Shown here: piece by piece, positions 1-14,566 of the stretch | Layout of the letters: each line of letters begins with the position of its first letter | How positions within the stretch are numbered: position 1 is the stretch's first letter | NCBI RefSeq assembly: GCF_025602895.1 | Contig: NW_026516290.1 | Coordinates: 62,001 to 126,000, forward strand | From: Polychytrium aggregatum | Lineage: Eukaryota > Chytridiomycota > Chytridiomycetes > Polychytriales | Direction: 5' to 3' | Length of the DNA: 64,000 bases | Notes under the pieces: model-generated | Told to the model about the DNA's origin: nothing | Seen by the model: only the letters and a program-made list of their open reading frames with translations | Databases searched by the model: none | Translations under genes and position numbers: made by a program

Positions 1-92
1 GCCTGCACCGCCCGCCACGCCTGTGCGGCACATCCTGCCTGCATCCTCCGCCCCTTGCAAGCCACTCACCCTGTGCTACAACCTCCTTCCAG

Positions 93-3389
<3,297 letters not shown>

Positions 3390-5755
3390 CCGGTGACAGC
3401 CCGCAATTCCCTGGATGTGTCGAGCGAGTCTCCTTTAGAGACCGTGTGATGGCGACAGGAAAGGATGTCTTTGACACACCATCCTCCGCCTTCACCACCG
3501 TAGGACTTTTCAGACCCTTGCTCGGCAGACTTTTGCTCCATTCTTGACCTTGATTTCGTTCGTTACCCCCTCCCTCCAGCGCATTTGGTCCTGTGCCTGC
3601 ATTGTGTTTGTGTGGGTCCTTTGCCACTCCAACAACTCATCATTCCGCCCGTATAGCACTTTGTCGTGTGTGTCTGATCTTTGAAGCCTGCCCTTTCCCA
3701 TGCCTTCACAACTTCCTCCTACGCCTTCCTCTTCATGTTCATTTGCATCTTTGAAAAGCTTTAAAAACCTCAACGCCGCCCCGGGAAGCCGGAAGGGGGG
3801 GGGAGGGTTGTCAGATTTGGAACCCGCCGATCCTCAGCGGATGGAGCCCATCTTTGATATCTTGCAACCTTCTTTTCATCCTTTTGGCTGGCCCCGGTGT
3901 GGTCCCATTCTGCATTGCGCATGCATCCGTGACTTTGGTCCGCTGGACAGAGACAACTGTCCCTTGGTTCTTTGATTCGGATGCACACGAAAATGCGACG
4001 TCGTTGTCACTCATGATCTCTTTGTTTTGTTCTGGACCCTCTTTCCTTTGCGTCTTGGTTTGGTTTGGCTTGGCTTTGCTTTGCTTGGCTCTCTTCGTTT
4101 GATTGTTTCATTGATCAACTCCACACACCGTAAATACAATCCCCTTGACCCACAGATTGCTGAGATGCTTGTGACGATGGGCTGTGTCTGTCGTTTGTCT
4201 GCCGCCTTCCAACTCTCTTTCGCACGGTTGGGATGGCCAGTGTGGGATGATAGATGAGTGCGTATTCCCATCTGAAAAGATAACAAGATGTCCCGCCTCA
4301 TTGTACGGGCGCTGAAAGCGACACAGAGGAAATTGGCGAGCGAGCATGCCGATAGAACGGGAAGAAGGAGAAAAGTAAGAGGGGAGAGGGGTGCGGGAAG
4401 AGACGGAAGGGAAAGCTGCGGGATAGACAAGAGGCGAGAGAAAAAGGCGAGCGAGAGAGTGACAAATATGAGAGCACATGGGGAAGATATGGATGAATAG
4501 ATATAGAGCCATGGGAAGATAGATAGGGCAAAGAAGAACAACAAGCGGATGTTTCGGCAATCCTAGATGGCCACTGCCTCAGAGCCGTCATGGAACAAGC
4601 CAACAAGGACAATAGATGGGAAGGGGGAAATGCATCGAATCGAATCGAAAAGGAAATGTCCATTCAAATCAGACTGAATCAGCCAGATCAAGATCAGAAA
4701 AACAAGGTGTCGAGCAAGATGGGTGTGTGTGTAGGTTGGGGCAGCGACCAGTCGAACGGGGTCTGACAGAGAAATACATATGGATATGGTGTGCTGAGCT
4801 GGGTTGGGTTAGGTTGGGTTGGATTGAGTTGAGTTGAGTTGAGTTGGGTACGAGAGAAGAGAATGTTCCAGACCTCCCCCCTCGAACGATATGAAAGAGG
4901 ACAGCGCAAAGAATGACAAGAGATCCAGAGTGAGACCGAGAGACAAAGAACAAGTGCACAAAAGGGACACACGACACGATAGCGGATACCAACTTCAGAT
5001 AACGATTGCCAAGCCAAAAAAAGGGGGGGGGAGTGAAAGGAGACCAGACTAACAAACACAGGGGAAAATGGAAGCGGTAGATGAGACATTCAATGAGAGA
5101 GAGAGAGAGGAGTTGAAAGCATACACGAGTAGGATGCACACAGATCGAATATCGACACACACACACACATGGATGAGAGCAGAATGGAGGAATGATGTGA
5201 ATGATGTAAAATGATACAATCTACATCGGACACCTGCTGTTGGGATTGAAATGGTGTTCGTAGTTGCATTTTGCCGAGCTCCGTCGCTTTGCACGTGGAA
5301 TCAAATGAATGAGTGTGGCTGATGAGATTGCCGGCTGGACGGCTCTCAAGATCGCTGACGGAAGTGTGTGTCGGGAAGTAGGGGTGGCGGAGCCGAGGCG
5401 GTGTGACTTTTTTTTTTTTTCTTTTCCTTTTCTTTTGCTTATTTGGCGTATAGAGTTGGTGGTTGCTTTGGTGGCTGTGATGATCGTGGGCTTTGAAGAG
5501 ACCGGCATCGGACCCAGCCAGAGTCGGTGCATTGACGGGCTCACGTACACACACGTGCACAAGCCCAAGGGAGAATGTGTTCTTCGGGGTTCGCTTTGTT
5601 GTTTGAGAAGGTAGGATAGGATGGGCCCAGTCCATAGGTTCTCGATAGAGTGGCTGCTGCTAGGTGAGATCGATAGAAGGGGAAGCAGCGGCAACGACAA
5701 CCAGCAGCAACAGCTTCATCAGGCCGCGACACCAGATGTCGAGAGTCTGGATCTC
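3390..5755. other. Gene-free stretch of 2.4 kb
   Basis: No coding signal is recognised on either strand. About 3540-4250 is pyrimidine-rich on the + strand and about 4270-5260 is purine-rich, so the skew flips near 4260. It contains a GA run (5097-5112), an AC run (5156-5170), GGTT/GAGTT repeats (about 4798-4850) and a T/C tract (5409-5440). It probably holds the 3' untranslated regions of the two convergent neighbours. Confidence 0.6.
4798..4850. repeat. Degenerate GGGTT/GAGTT tandem repeat
   Basis: A run of GGGTT, GGATT and GAGTT units, about 50 bp long. A CCAACC/CCTAACC-type run of similar flavour lies at about 63408-63433 inside an intron. No function is assigned. Confidence 0.7.
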
Positions 5756-8700
5756 TTAAGAGTTCTTGTTTTCATACATGACGACACCACCGCCGCCATG
5801 GGCGACCTGCCGGAAGCTCTCCCGTCGACTGATCGATGCACTGCCGCTGCTGCTCGATGCCGGGGACATGTCCAGGAAGTCGATCAGGATCGGGGAGTTG
5901 TACAGTTGTGGATGGAGGCAAATAAACTCCACGATGGCCGAAAACGCGAGTAGTCGATGAGATACAGTTCTGGTGCTGAATCGGTCTATATGCGCATGTG
6001 CGTGCATACAAGCGAACAGGAAGGAGAGGGGGGATACAAGTTCAAAGGATCGCCATTTGTATCAAAGTCAGTACGAAACATGGAAACGGAGGAGCATACC
6101 GAGCTGCCAGAGCAATATGCACAGCAAGGAGAAGGGAACCCACCAAAGAAGGTCTTTTGAGGAAACTCTGGCCAGTTCTTGGTGGCGTTCTTATGAGCCT
6201 TCATCTGCGACAGAGCAGGGTCGAGACGGTGGAGAATCAATCAGCCAATCGGTCGCTGGCAGGATCTCCGGAAGTATCCTTTCCCCCCCCCTCCAACACA
6301 GGTATGGATTCAGCCTCTGTCCTGGCGGCTGCTGAACTCACAAGGTCGTAGTAGAATGCACGGAATTCCTTGTAGCGCTTGTACACCGTGAAGACACAGG
6401 CCTCTGGATTACGGAAGTTTGGGATGTTTGGGCGGAGGAGCTGTGGGAGAGAGAGCGGGCCGAGATGCCGCAAGACACATATTGGCGAGAGGTCAGCTCC
6501 AAGAAACGCATTACCCCTCATGATCGCTGCTGTGGCGTGCTGGGGCGAACAGCAGCAACAGCAGCAACAGCACAGAGGACCTCCTGTGTCTGTACAATGT
6601 CTTGCCACAGCATCCGCCAGCCACGCCGACCAAGCAGGCCACACCGGCCACACCGGCCATCGCACGGGCCTTCCCAGGGCTTACCCGAGCAGTGATGATG
6701 TACTGAGTGAACCCCACCATCGTCTCCAGTTTGGAGATGGTGTCGTCGGGAATCTCTGCATCCGAGACCGAGAGACAGACCCCGAGCTTGTAAAACTTTG
6801 AGGGCACATTAAAGTTTGGGGACAGAGCGTCGAGCGGCTCGTGCACGCTGGAGCGGTTGCTTTGGAGCGGATGGCTTGCGAGGTGGTGTCCTGGGTACTT
6901 GGATCCAGCGGGCCCGGACGATGAGCCAACGACGATGGTTCCGGCCACGCCGTTCGCCGTGTGGATCGTGCTGAGGGTGATTGTGCTGCCGGCAGCCGAG
7001 GGGTTGCGACTGAAGGTGGGCAGGCGAGCCGAATAGTCGTCCTCGCTGCGACGGCTCTCGGCATACGCTGAGGACGGGTACGGATACGAGGCAGCAGCGG
7101 TCTCGATGGGATAGTGCTGGGTATCGTATTCGGATGGTATATAGCTGTCGGAAAGGGTGAGGAAGCCCTTGTTGGTGGTGTGAGTGCTGGCCATGGAGAG
7201 GCGCTTGGTGGCCCGGCGCGGGGGACCTGGTTGCAGACCGGCCGAGCCAGCGCCGTCCGGGTGATGCTGCGGGCCGCTGCCCAGGAACGGCGTCGTCAGG
7301 GTCCCCAACGTGTTTGTCAGATACGAGCCATGCGGGTGAGGGGACGACTGCGGTGTGGTAACCGGGGTGGTGGGCCGGTGTCGCTGTCCAAACCCGAGGA
7401 TGGCACTCAAGCCCGAGAGTGGTGGGATCGGGGTCGACATCTGGCTGGCACGATGGAGGGTCGGCGACGGGGAGGCTGCCTTTTGGCTGTCGTGTCCGGA
7501 CTGGCGCCGCGGGTTGGTGTTGAACGCAGGCAGCTCCGGCTCGTCCTCGTGGTCGTGTTGCTCTGCAGGCTCCGAGTGGTTCGACTGCGAGACCGACGAA
7601 GCGTCGTCGATGGTGAAGAGGCCTTCGTTAGTGTCGACCACGCCATAGAGCCGCATGCTCGAGCTCGAGATGGCCGAGGGAGGGAAGTCGTCGGCGTCGT
7701 ACTGCTCGGTCTTGAAGAAAGGACCGACGGGCTTGGGTGGCTCGACGTCCTCGTCCGAGGAGTGCGAGGCGTCGTCTTCGGGCGAGCTGCTCAGGTTTTT
7801 GGACTGGGCTCTGGAGAGCGTCTTGGACTGGGTTTTGCCTCGGGCCCCAGGAGCGCGGTCCCGCTTGCCAAACATCGAGATCATCACTCCGAGGAAGGTG
7901 TTATCGAGAGCGGCGGCCGTTTTGCTGGACCGGCGGCGACCGGTGTTGGTCGGCCGGGGCTTATAGACCCATGATCCCTCGACGGTGTCGCGCATGGTCT
8001 CGGGCGGCAGCGGAGGATGGCCCGAGCCTGAGGCCGGCGATGGGCTCGCATCGGCGGGAGTGCGTGTGGGGATCTGAAGAGACAGCGTCCGGCGCTCGCG
8101 GTCGCGGGGGTTCAATGAGCTTTTCGCCTTGGTGCGGTTCCGGCGGTGCTTGGAGCGGTTGCTGGGATTGCGCATGAGGCGCAGCTGGTTGGAGCCGACC
8201 AGTTTGCGATACTCTTCGTTGAGATCCTCGACATTGGGCGACGGTGTCAGGGCATGGCGGGCGGCCGGTATCCTGGGATCAGGATTGTCGTTGAGGACTG
8301 CCGGGGCAGACTTTGCCGAGGCCTGCGAGTAGACCGACCTTGTCGAGTACTGAGAAACGCGTTTGCGCTCCTGCTCCGGTGCGAGCCGCGGCGTGGGAGA
8401 GGTCCGAACGGAGGGCTTTGGCATAAACAGCTGGGTCGGAGTTTCGGCAAAGAAGGGATTTTCATCGAGGCTGTCGCGGTTGCGGCTCTGGTTCCAGATC
8501 TCATCCATCGCTTGGATATTGTCGAGGGCGGCAGCGGTGGTGGAGGCGGCAGGCTCGTCGGTCGGATCGTGGAGGAGGCTGATGCGGGCCTCGGCGCCGA
8601 CATCGGTGTCGGCCTGGCTGGGCGGCACAGAGACCAGCGACGAAGTGTCGTGGGTCTGCAGCTTGAAGGAGACGGCACCGTCGTCGTCGTCCCAACCGCG

Positions 8701-10068
8701 GTTGTACTGGGCGATGATGTCGGAGGCGCCAAGGATGTCGTCAGCCTCGTCGTCGGTTTCGTCGAGTGGAGTGGTGATGGCCTGCGAGATGCCATTCATG
8801 TGGCGGACAAAGTCGGCCTCGTAGTTGTTGGTATCGAAGGCAGCGGCCTGGCTCGGGTTGATGGAGACCAGGTCGTCATCGATCGAGTAGTTGTCCCACT
8901 TGAAGGCAAAGTCTGGGCTGAAGAGGCTGGTGGTGGGGGGGAGGGCCGAGCTCGGCGGGGTGTGGTCGAACGAATCGTAGCGCTCGAGAGAGGAGCCAGC
9001 GTGGTTGGCAGCATAGGACAGCGGAAGGGCTGCGCTCTCCGAGTCCGCGATCGACTCCAGGTCGTGCAGATTCGAGGCAAAGTTGGAGGGTGAGCCGGTG
9101 CTGGAGAGCGGTGAGAGCCGCAAAGGCTGGAAGAGGACATTGTCAAAGGACGCGGATGGCGCAGGGCGGGAGGCATCAGTGGGAGTGTTGAGCTCGGTGG
9201 GGAGGACACAGGAGTTGGCAAAGACGGAGGAGCTGGAGAGAGTCGGCGGATTGGCAAAGGTGGTTGAGGAGGCAAAGGCCGAGGAAGCGGTAGGAGTCCT
9301 AGAGTAAGTTGGAGTGAAGGACGAGCTGCCGCCGGACTGGGGCGAAGGCGAGAATCCTGGCGAGATGAGGCCGGACGAGACGGGTTGGAGAGAGGTCAGG
9401 TCGAGCGGGAGGGGATGGATGGCGGCGGATCGAAGTGCGGCAGAGCGTCCAGCAGCCAGAGATGGAGATGGAGATGGAGATGGAGATGGAGACGGCTTGT
9501 GGGTCGATGTGGAGACGGAGGGCGACTGGGCCGTGTATACAGCGCTCGAGGACGACGCCGGATGGCGCGTGGACGATGGCGGCTGATCAAACGACGGCGG
9601 ATCCAGCGACAGACGGCCCAGCGACAAGTCGGAAGGAGAAAGGGGCTGATCAGACGAGGCAGGGCCCCATGGAGGGTGATCGGGTCGAAGCAGGTCCGAG
9701 GAGATCGAGTCGAAGACGGCGACGGGCAAGGGAGGCATATCGGTCCGGGCGATGGGGGTGTCGCTTGCCGACGATGCCGATGCGGGCGACAGCGGGGCGG
9801 TATCGAGCAGCGGCGCGCACGGCGGCGACGAGGGCCGAGACGCCGGGCCAAGCAAGGCATGGCGAGCCGGATCCGGGTCGGGCAACGGCGGGTCGACGCT
9901 GGGCGAGGGCGAAGGTGGGTTGGTCTGAAGAGCGGCCCCAAAGACGTCGGCGATCATGGAGGTGAGGATGGACGGCGGGAGGGCAGGGTCTTTGCGCTGG
10001 TCGAGGCCGAGGACAGGCGGGTCGGCGGAGAGCGGGTGGGAGCTGGGCCTGAGGACAGAGACCTCCAT
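5756..10068 (-). CDS. PX-domain protein with very long disordered N-terminus
   Basis: Predicted phosphoinositide-binding membrane-trafficking or signalling protein of about 1257 residues. Exons on the minus strand: 10068-6685, 6440-6342, 6204-6144, 5985-5756; all joints are GT-AG and in phase. The first ATG of the open frame is at 10068; the frame runs further up but only through non-ATG codons. Residues 1 to about 1080 are Ser/Pro/Ala-rich and low complexity, including an SP run near 9470-9495. The C-terminal 150 residues form a PX domain split over all four exons. It keeps the three elements linked to PI3P binding in the family: a basic-aromatic motif (KRYKEF), a Pro-Lys loop (FPQKTFFG) and an arginine before the last helix (HRLLAF). 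No BAR, SH3 or other domain is recognised, so the specific sorting-nexin type is unknown. Confidence 0.8.
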
Positions 10069-10180
10069 TGGGGGAGATGTGCGGGCGGGTTTCTGGCTGG
10101 CAGGTCGAAACAATCGACTGGATCGGCACGGCGCGGAGTCGATTGATGGTGTTGGAGTGAAAGTAGATTGAAGTGGAGTT

Positions 10181-10212
10181 GGTGGATGCGGTGGATGCGG
10201 TGGATGCGGTGG
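10181..10212. repeat. 9-bp tandem repeat (GTGGATGCG)
   Basis: Three to four near-perfect copies of a 9-bp unit just upstream of the PX gene start. Confidence 0.8.
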
Positions 10213-10745
10213 AGAGCGTGGAGGTAGATTTGATGAGGTGGTTGGAATGGATGCAAGTTGATTGGTGCGGATGGTTGCGACGAAAGTAGATTCAGACAGG
10301 GCGGATGGATGCGATAGGAACGAGAGACAGCCAGGGCCACGAGGTTAGAACGGGGGGCAACACGGGCGACGTGCTGTGGGCGAGGCTACGGAGGACAACC
10401 AAAGGACCCCGACAGGACGAGGGCAATGAAGGCGGGGCGGATATGGCAGACGGACAGGGGAGAGGCGTAGAAGGACCTTCCAATCCAACCCTGCAGGATT
10501 TGGAACCAAGGCTCAATCACCAGCGAGGACGGGATGGGACGGGATGGGATGGGATGGAGGAGGGGGGTCAGCACGCCAAAGGGCGGGCGGGTCGGGGGCA
10601 GCTGATGGCCGAGGTGGTCCCGGAGTCTCGCCCGGTGGCCAAAAGGGGACAAGGATGGGCAGGAGGAGGGGGATGCCAGCCAAAGGAGAGCGGGTTGCTG
10701 AGGAGGGCGAATCGCAGTGGTCCAAGCAGCAGCGATGGCGAATGC

Positions 10746-10802
10746 GAATCGCAGAGTGTATATCGCAGAATGCATATCGCAGAATGCATATCGCAGAATG
10801 CA
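10746..10802. repeat. 14-bp tandem repeat (TATCGCAGAATGCA)
   Basis: Three exact head-to-tail copies at 10761-10802, preceded by a degenerate copy from about 10746. Confidence 0.9.
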
Positions 10803-11060
10803 TGCGACTGCAGCCGACGATAGCCAAGCCAAAACCAAACCAGACGAAACAAGGTTTCGGCAGCATGGAGCCCGAGAACAGACATGGCTGTGGTTCCGTC
10901 GGAGAGGAAAAAGGGGGGGGTCTGCACGCCCTTGGTGGCTGAAGACTCGGCGAGCAGGAGGATGAATTCTGGAAGACACGAACCTGTCTCGGCGGATTTC
11001 TGGGAAGCAGCGATTCGGCAGAGCGTCGATGCAGGCGCGGGAGCGACAAGAGATGGAATG

Positions 11061-11116
11061 GGCAGCAGCAGCAGCAGTAGCAGCAGCAGTAGCAGCAGCA
11101 GTAGCAGCAGCAGTAG
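11061..11116. repeat. (AGC)n/AGT 12-bp compound microsatellite
   Basis: Four to five copies of AGCAGCAGCAGT-like units. Confidence 0.9.
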
Positions 11117-11180
11117 AACGGGCGACAGAGCAGACAGAAGAACCACGCAGATGGATGGGATGGCAAAAGAAGGACAGGAC

Positions 11181-11213
11181 CAAAGCCAAAGCCAAAGCCA
11201 AAGCCAGAGCCAA
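11181..11213. repeat. (CAAAGC)n-type hexamer repeat
   Basis: About five tandem AAAGCC units. Confidence 0.9.
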
Positions 11214-12543
11214 AACGAAAGCCCAAAGACCACAACACGCAAAAGCACCGGGCAAAGAAAGGGCATGAAGTCGGGCTGTGCCGCTGGCGCGGTGGGGGCG
11301 ATGTGTTGTGCGGTGCCGTTGTAGAGTGCCGCTGTCGCTGTGCGGTGCTGCTGTTGCTGTGGGATGCCACTGCTGCTGTGCAGCGGTACTCGAAATCGTC
11401 CGCCCTTCAGCCAATCCATTGTACGTTGCCGATTCACACAACACAACACAGCACAGCACAACGCAACACAGCATAGTGCAGCGTGTGTGTGTGCCCTGGC
11501 GACCATTGTGCGCCCGACGCGCCACGAATGTGCCGCAGTGTGGACTGTGCCTGTGCGGATGTGGAACTGCGCTGTGTCATGCGGCGCAGATAGCGCCAGC
11601 AACTCGCGCGCAGCACACGCGCTGTTGGGTCTGTGTCTCCGCCGGACACGCGCACCGTGCAGTCACCCGGTCGCACCAGTGGAGCCTGGTCGCGTGCCGG
11701 GCGCATGAGCTGCGTCGCCACGCTCTCGGCCAGGGGCGCACCAACTCGATGTTGCTCTCGAGTTCCCGATGGCATCGCTGTCGAGTCCCTGATGCCATCG
11801 CTGTCGAGCTGCTCGATAGCACGCCTGTCATGTCGCCATGCACTCTTATCAATTTGGCGTCGCATCGCACATCTGCGGCTCTCCAGCCGTCCGATGCCCA
11901 GCTGCCTCGCCATGTGGCCCCTGATTCAAACGCAAGCCGCCCCGCGTGACGGCCCCTCCGGCTCTGCTCCATTGCACCCTGGCCATCTGACCCTGGCCCT
12001 GTCCTCGCCATCTCCCTCCATCGCCCGCCGTCCTGCACGTTCTTGTGTCTGCCGCCGCGCACGCAGCGCCGGTGTCGTGCATTGCCGCAGCGTCGGCCGG
12101 TCACTTGGTCGCAGATACAGCCCAGGCCGGATCCACTCTCTGGCACGGGAACTGTCCGAACAGACAAACACGCGGGCGGAGGAAACCGCATGGTCCAGCG
12201 ATGCGACATGGGCGATCCCCTGCAATGTGGCTGAACAGGTGGTTGTGGTTGAGGCGCGAGGTCGACAATATCGATGCCCTCATCGAGTTCGCTCGTCTGG
12301 GAGGTCCTCCAAACCAGCCGGCCTGGCATTAATCGGTTTCGACTGGCTGCATTTGACTGGTGGGATTTGCCACCCCGACCATCAGCCGCCACCACACCAT
12401 CCATCGAGGCGTCTGTCATCTGGTCGTCGCCAGACCCGGGTACTGCCCACTGGGCACATGCGGCGTCAGCCAGCCAGCGACTGTACAAAAATGAAGTAGC
12501 CATCACTGCGACACAATACCGCTCGCATTGTTGCAGTGTTGCC

Positions 12544-13987
12544 CTATGGCTTGACCAAGAGTGCAACGCCGTCGAAGCCAACAAGTCCGCACTTGGCGCT
12601 CGCTACCCGGCAGCCAAATTCGCATGCTGGTCGAGGATCCATCTGCAGAGCCGCCATTCCCAGGATGTATCCTCCAATAAACGAATCGCCGGCCCCAATG
12701 GTGTCGACGACCCCAGCGTCCCCGTACACCTTGCCGGCGGGGATGTGTGTCAGAAGGCATTCGCCGTGCCGGTCCGTCGGGCCTTGCGCCAGTGTGGCTC
12801 CTCGATCGCCGTTGGTGATGACTTGGATGCATCTGCGCATCCAGAAAACAACAACACCGCCGTCAGATACATGCTGCTTGAACATGGGTCCAAAAGGCAG
12901 TCCACAGCCACGGCTGCTTCCGTGGTCGAGTCCAAAGGACAGCTCCCGCGGACGACATTCGCCTGCGATTCACACGGCCGCACACCCAGCATTACTCACC
13001 CAGGCAGACATTGGGGCCGGATCCATCGCAAAAACTCGTCGTGGTGGTCGGCATCGTATCCATAGTCGGCCGCATATACTGCCGAAAAGATGGCCACGTC
13101 GCACTGCTTCAGCAGGGCCTCCATGCCCAGGCGCCGCGGCTTCTCAAACTCGACCGAGATCCGGATGCGTCGGTCGGGCTGTGATGTGCGCCACTGGTCG
13201 AGCCGAGCGATCATCCGTGACAGCTCAAGGCAGTTCCGCCCCTCGAAATGGGCCCAGATCTCGCCGCTTGCCGAGACGATGTTGGGCAAGACGTGGGCCT
13301 CAAACTCGGCCGAGCTGAGCTCGGGCATGGTGTTGTGGTTGACGATCGTGCGGGTGGACGGCGTGGCAATGATCCAGGACGTAGGGTCGGTGAACTCGGG
13401 CCCGCGGAAGATGCAGCTCGAGATGGAGATGGATCGGCTGGTCAGGTCGGTGACCATGACGCTGGCCGCAGTTGTCGTCCCCACGCAAGGACATGGAACA
13501 AAGCGTCAATCCGGGATAGCATTGCCTCGCGATAGAGTGCCTGGCCCAGAATGCAGCGGCGTCGTGCTCGGACACCTACTCGGCTGCTTGGCTCTCGGGT
13601 GTGCCGGCGTAGCATCCTATCATGTTGAGGTCCACATCGACTCTCTGTCCATGGATGTCGCTCTCGCCGAGGTACTGAGACATCACCACCAGCGAGTTGC
13701 CGGTATTGCCTCCTCGACGAGTCTGCACAGTTCGGGCCGCAAGCTTGGAGTCTTCGGCCGGGAAGCTTCACAGCGAAACACAAATGCCGATCCAAGAGTC
13801 CGTTGTCCAGCGAGCCATGACCGATAGCATGGAGGTGAGCTATCTGGATAGATCGCGGCCGTGGGTGTGTGGTTGAGGCAAAGCGTCCGATTGGGAGCTG
13901 GCGATCGAGGAGCACCTACCGGTCAACGCCCAGGATAATGTCCTTGAAGAGGGCGCCGTACATGAAGATAGAGACCTGTCTGGGCAT
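12544..13987 (-). CDS. Ketohexokinase-like PfkB sugar kinase
   Basis: PfkB/ribokinase-fold kinase, most like ketohexokinase (ATP-dependent phosphorylation of fructose or a related sugar), cytosolic. Minus-strand exons: 13987-13920, 13765-13580, 13461-13000, 12832-12544 (334 residues, all phases consistent). The start ATG at 13987 gives an N-terminal beta strand (GALFKDIILGVD) as in the family. Exon 2 has the substrate-side glycine motif TRRGGNTGNS. Exon 3 has the IWAHFEGRN strand-turn typical of ketohexokinases and RRIRISVEFEKPRR. Exon 4 carries ITNGDRGATLA and the PfkB signature DTIGAGDSF with the catalytic Asp of GAGD. It is divergent from the TIR gene across 580 bp. The exact substrate is not proven by sequence. 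Confidence 0.85.
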
Positions 13988-14566
13988 GGTGGCGTCTGCT
14001 GCGAGCGATGCAAGAGTGTGGATGCGATCAGATGTTGGGTGTCATCGGCAAGCTGTTAAGCAGCAACCAGAGCCCCGATAGATACCCGCAACGACCGATC
14101 ACAGCACCCGAGGCGGTCGGCCACCCACCCGTTCGTCGGCTTGGATTCGATCGATCGTCCACCCGTCCGTGTCGGTCCTGATGCGATCAAGCAGTGTCTG
14201 GGTCTGCAGCACCCGATCGATCGATTGCAACGCCCCAGCAATCCGACTCAGCCAGCGTCACCGTCGCTCCCCCTCTGCCGCCCGCACGCCACGGCCCTTC
14301 CATCGCTCCCTTCGTCTTGCGATTCGCAGCTTTGGTCTGCTTCGATCCCACCCACCGCCCTCGCTCCCAGCCGCATTCCCACTCGATCCCGACCTCGGTC
14401 TTAGTCTCGAGACCTCGACCTCACCCCTGCTTTCCCGCCTACCACCGCCTCCAAGCTGCCGCCAAACTCTCTCTCCGTCTCTCCCCCTTCCACCCCGACT
14501 GGCCCACCGACCCCTCGCTCCAACCAGTCCCCGCTCTCGCCCCTCTTTAGCAACCTCCCGAGGGAT
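13988..14566. promoter_or_regulatory. Divergent intergenic region, kinase/TIR gene
   Basis: 579 bp between two start codons facing away from each other, so both promoters must lie here. The TIR-gene half (about 14270-14560) is strongly C/T-rich on the + strand. No clear TATA box was seen. Confidence 0.5.

Larger units (their letters stand above)
10069..12543. other. Repeat-rich intergenic region
   Basis: Lies between the starts of the PX gene and the end of the ketohexokinase gene. Many open frames occur on both strands but they are low complexity and overlap simple repeats. No splice-supported or homologous gene was found. Confidence 0.5.

Noticed and set aside
7114-9965. Several long plus-strand open frames opposite the PX gene
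   Set aside because: They mirror a GC-rich, low-complexity coding exon; no family similarity and no splice support.
10386-11602. Minus-strand frames with hydrophobic runs (Phe/Gly/Leu-rich)
   Set aside because: The runs are translations of simple repeats (AGC)n and (CAAAGC)n, not transmembrane proteins.
11278-12584. Overlapping open frames upstream of the ketohexokinase gene
   Set aside because: Arg/Ser/His-rich, repeat-derived, no recognisable motif on either strand.
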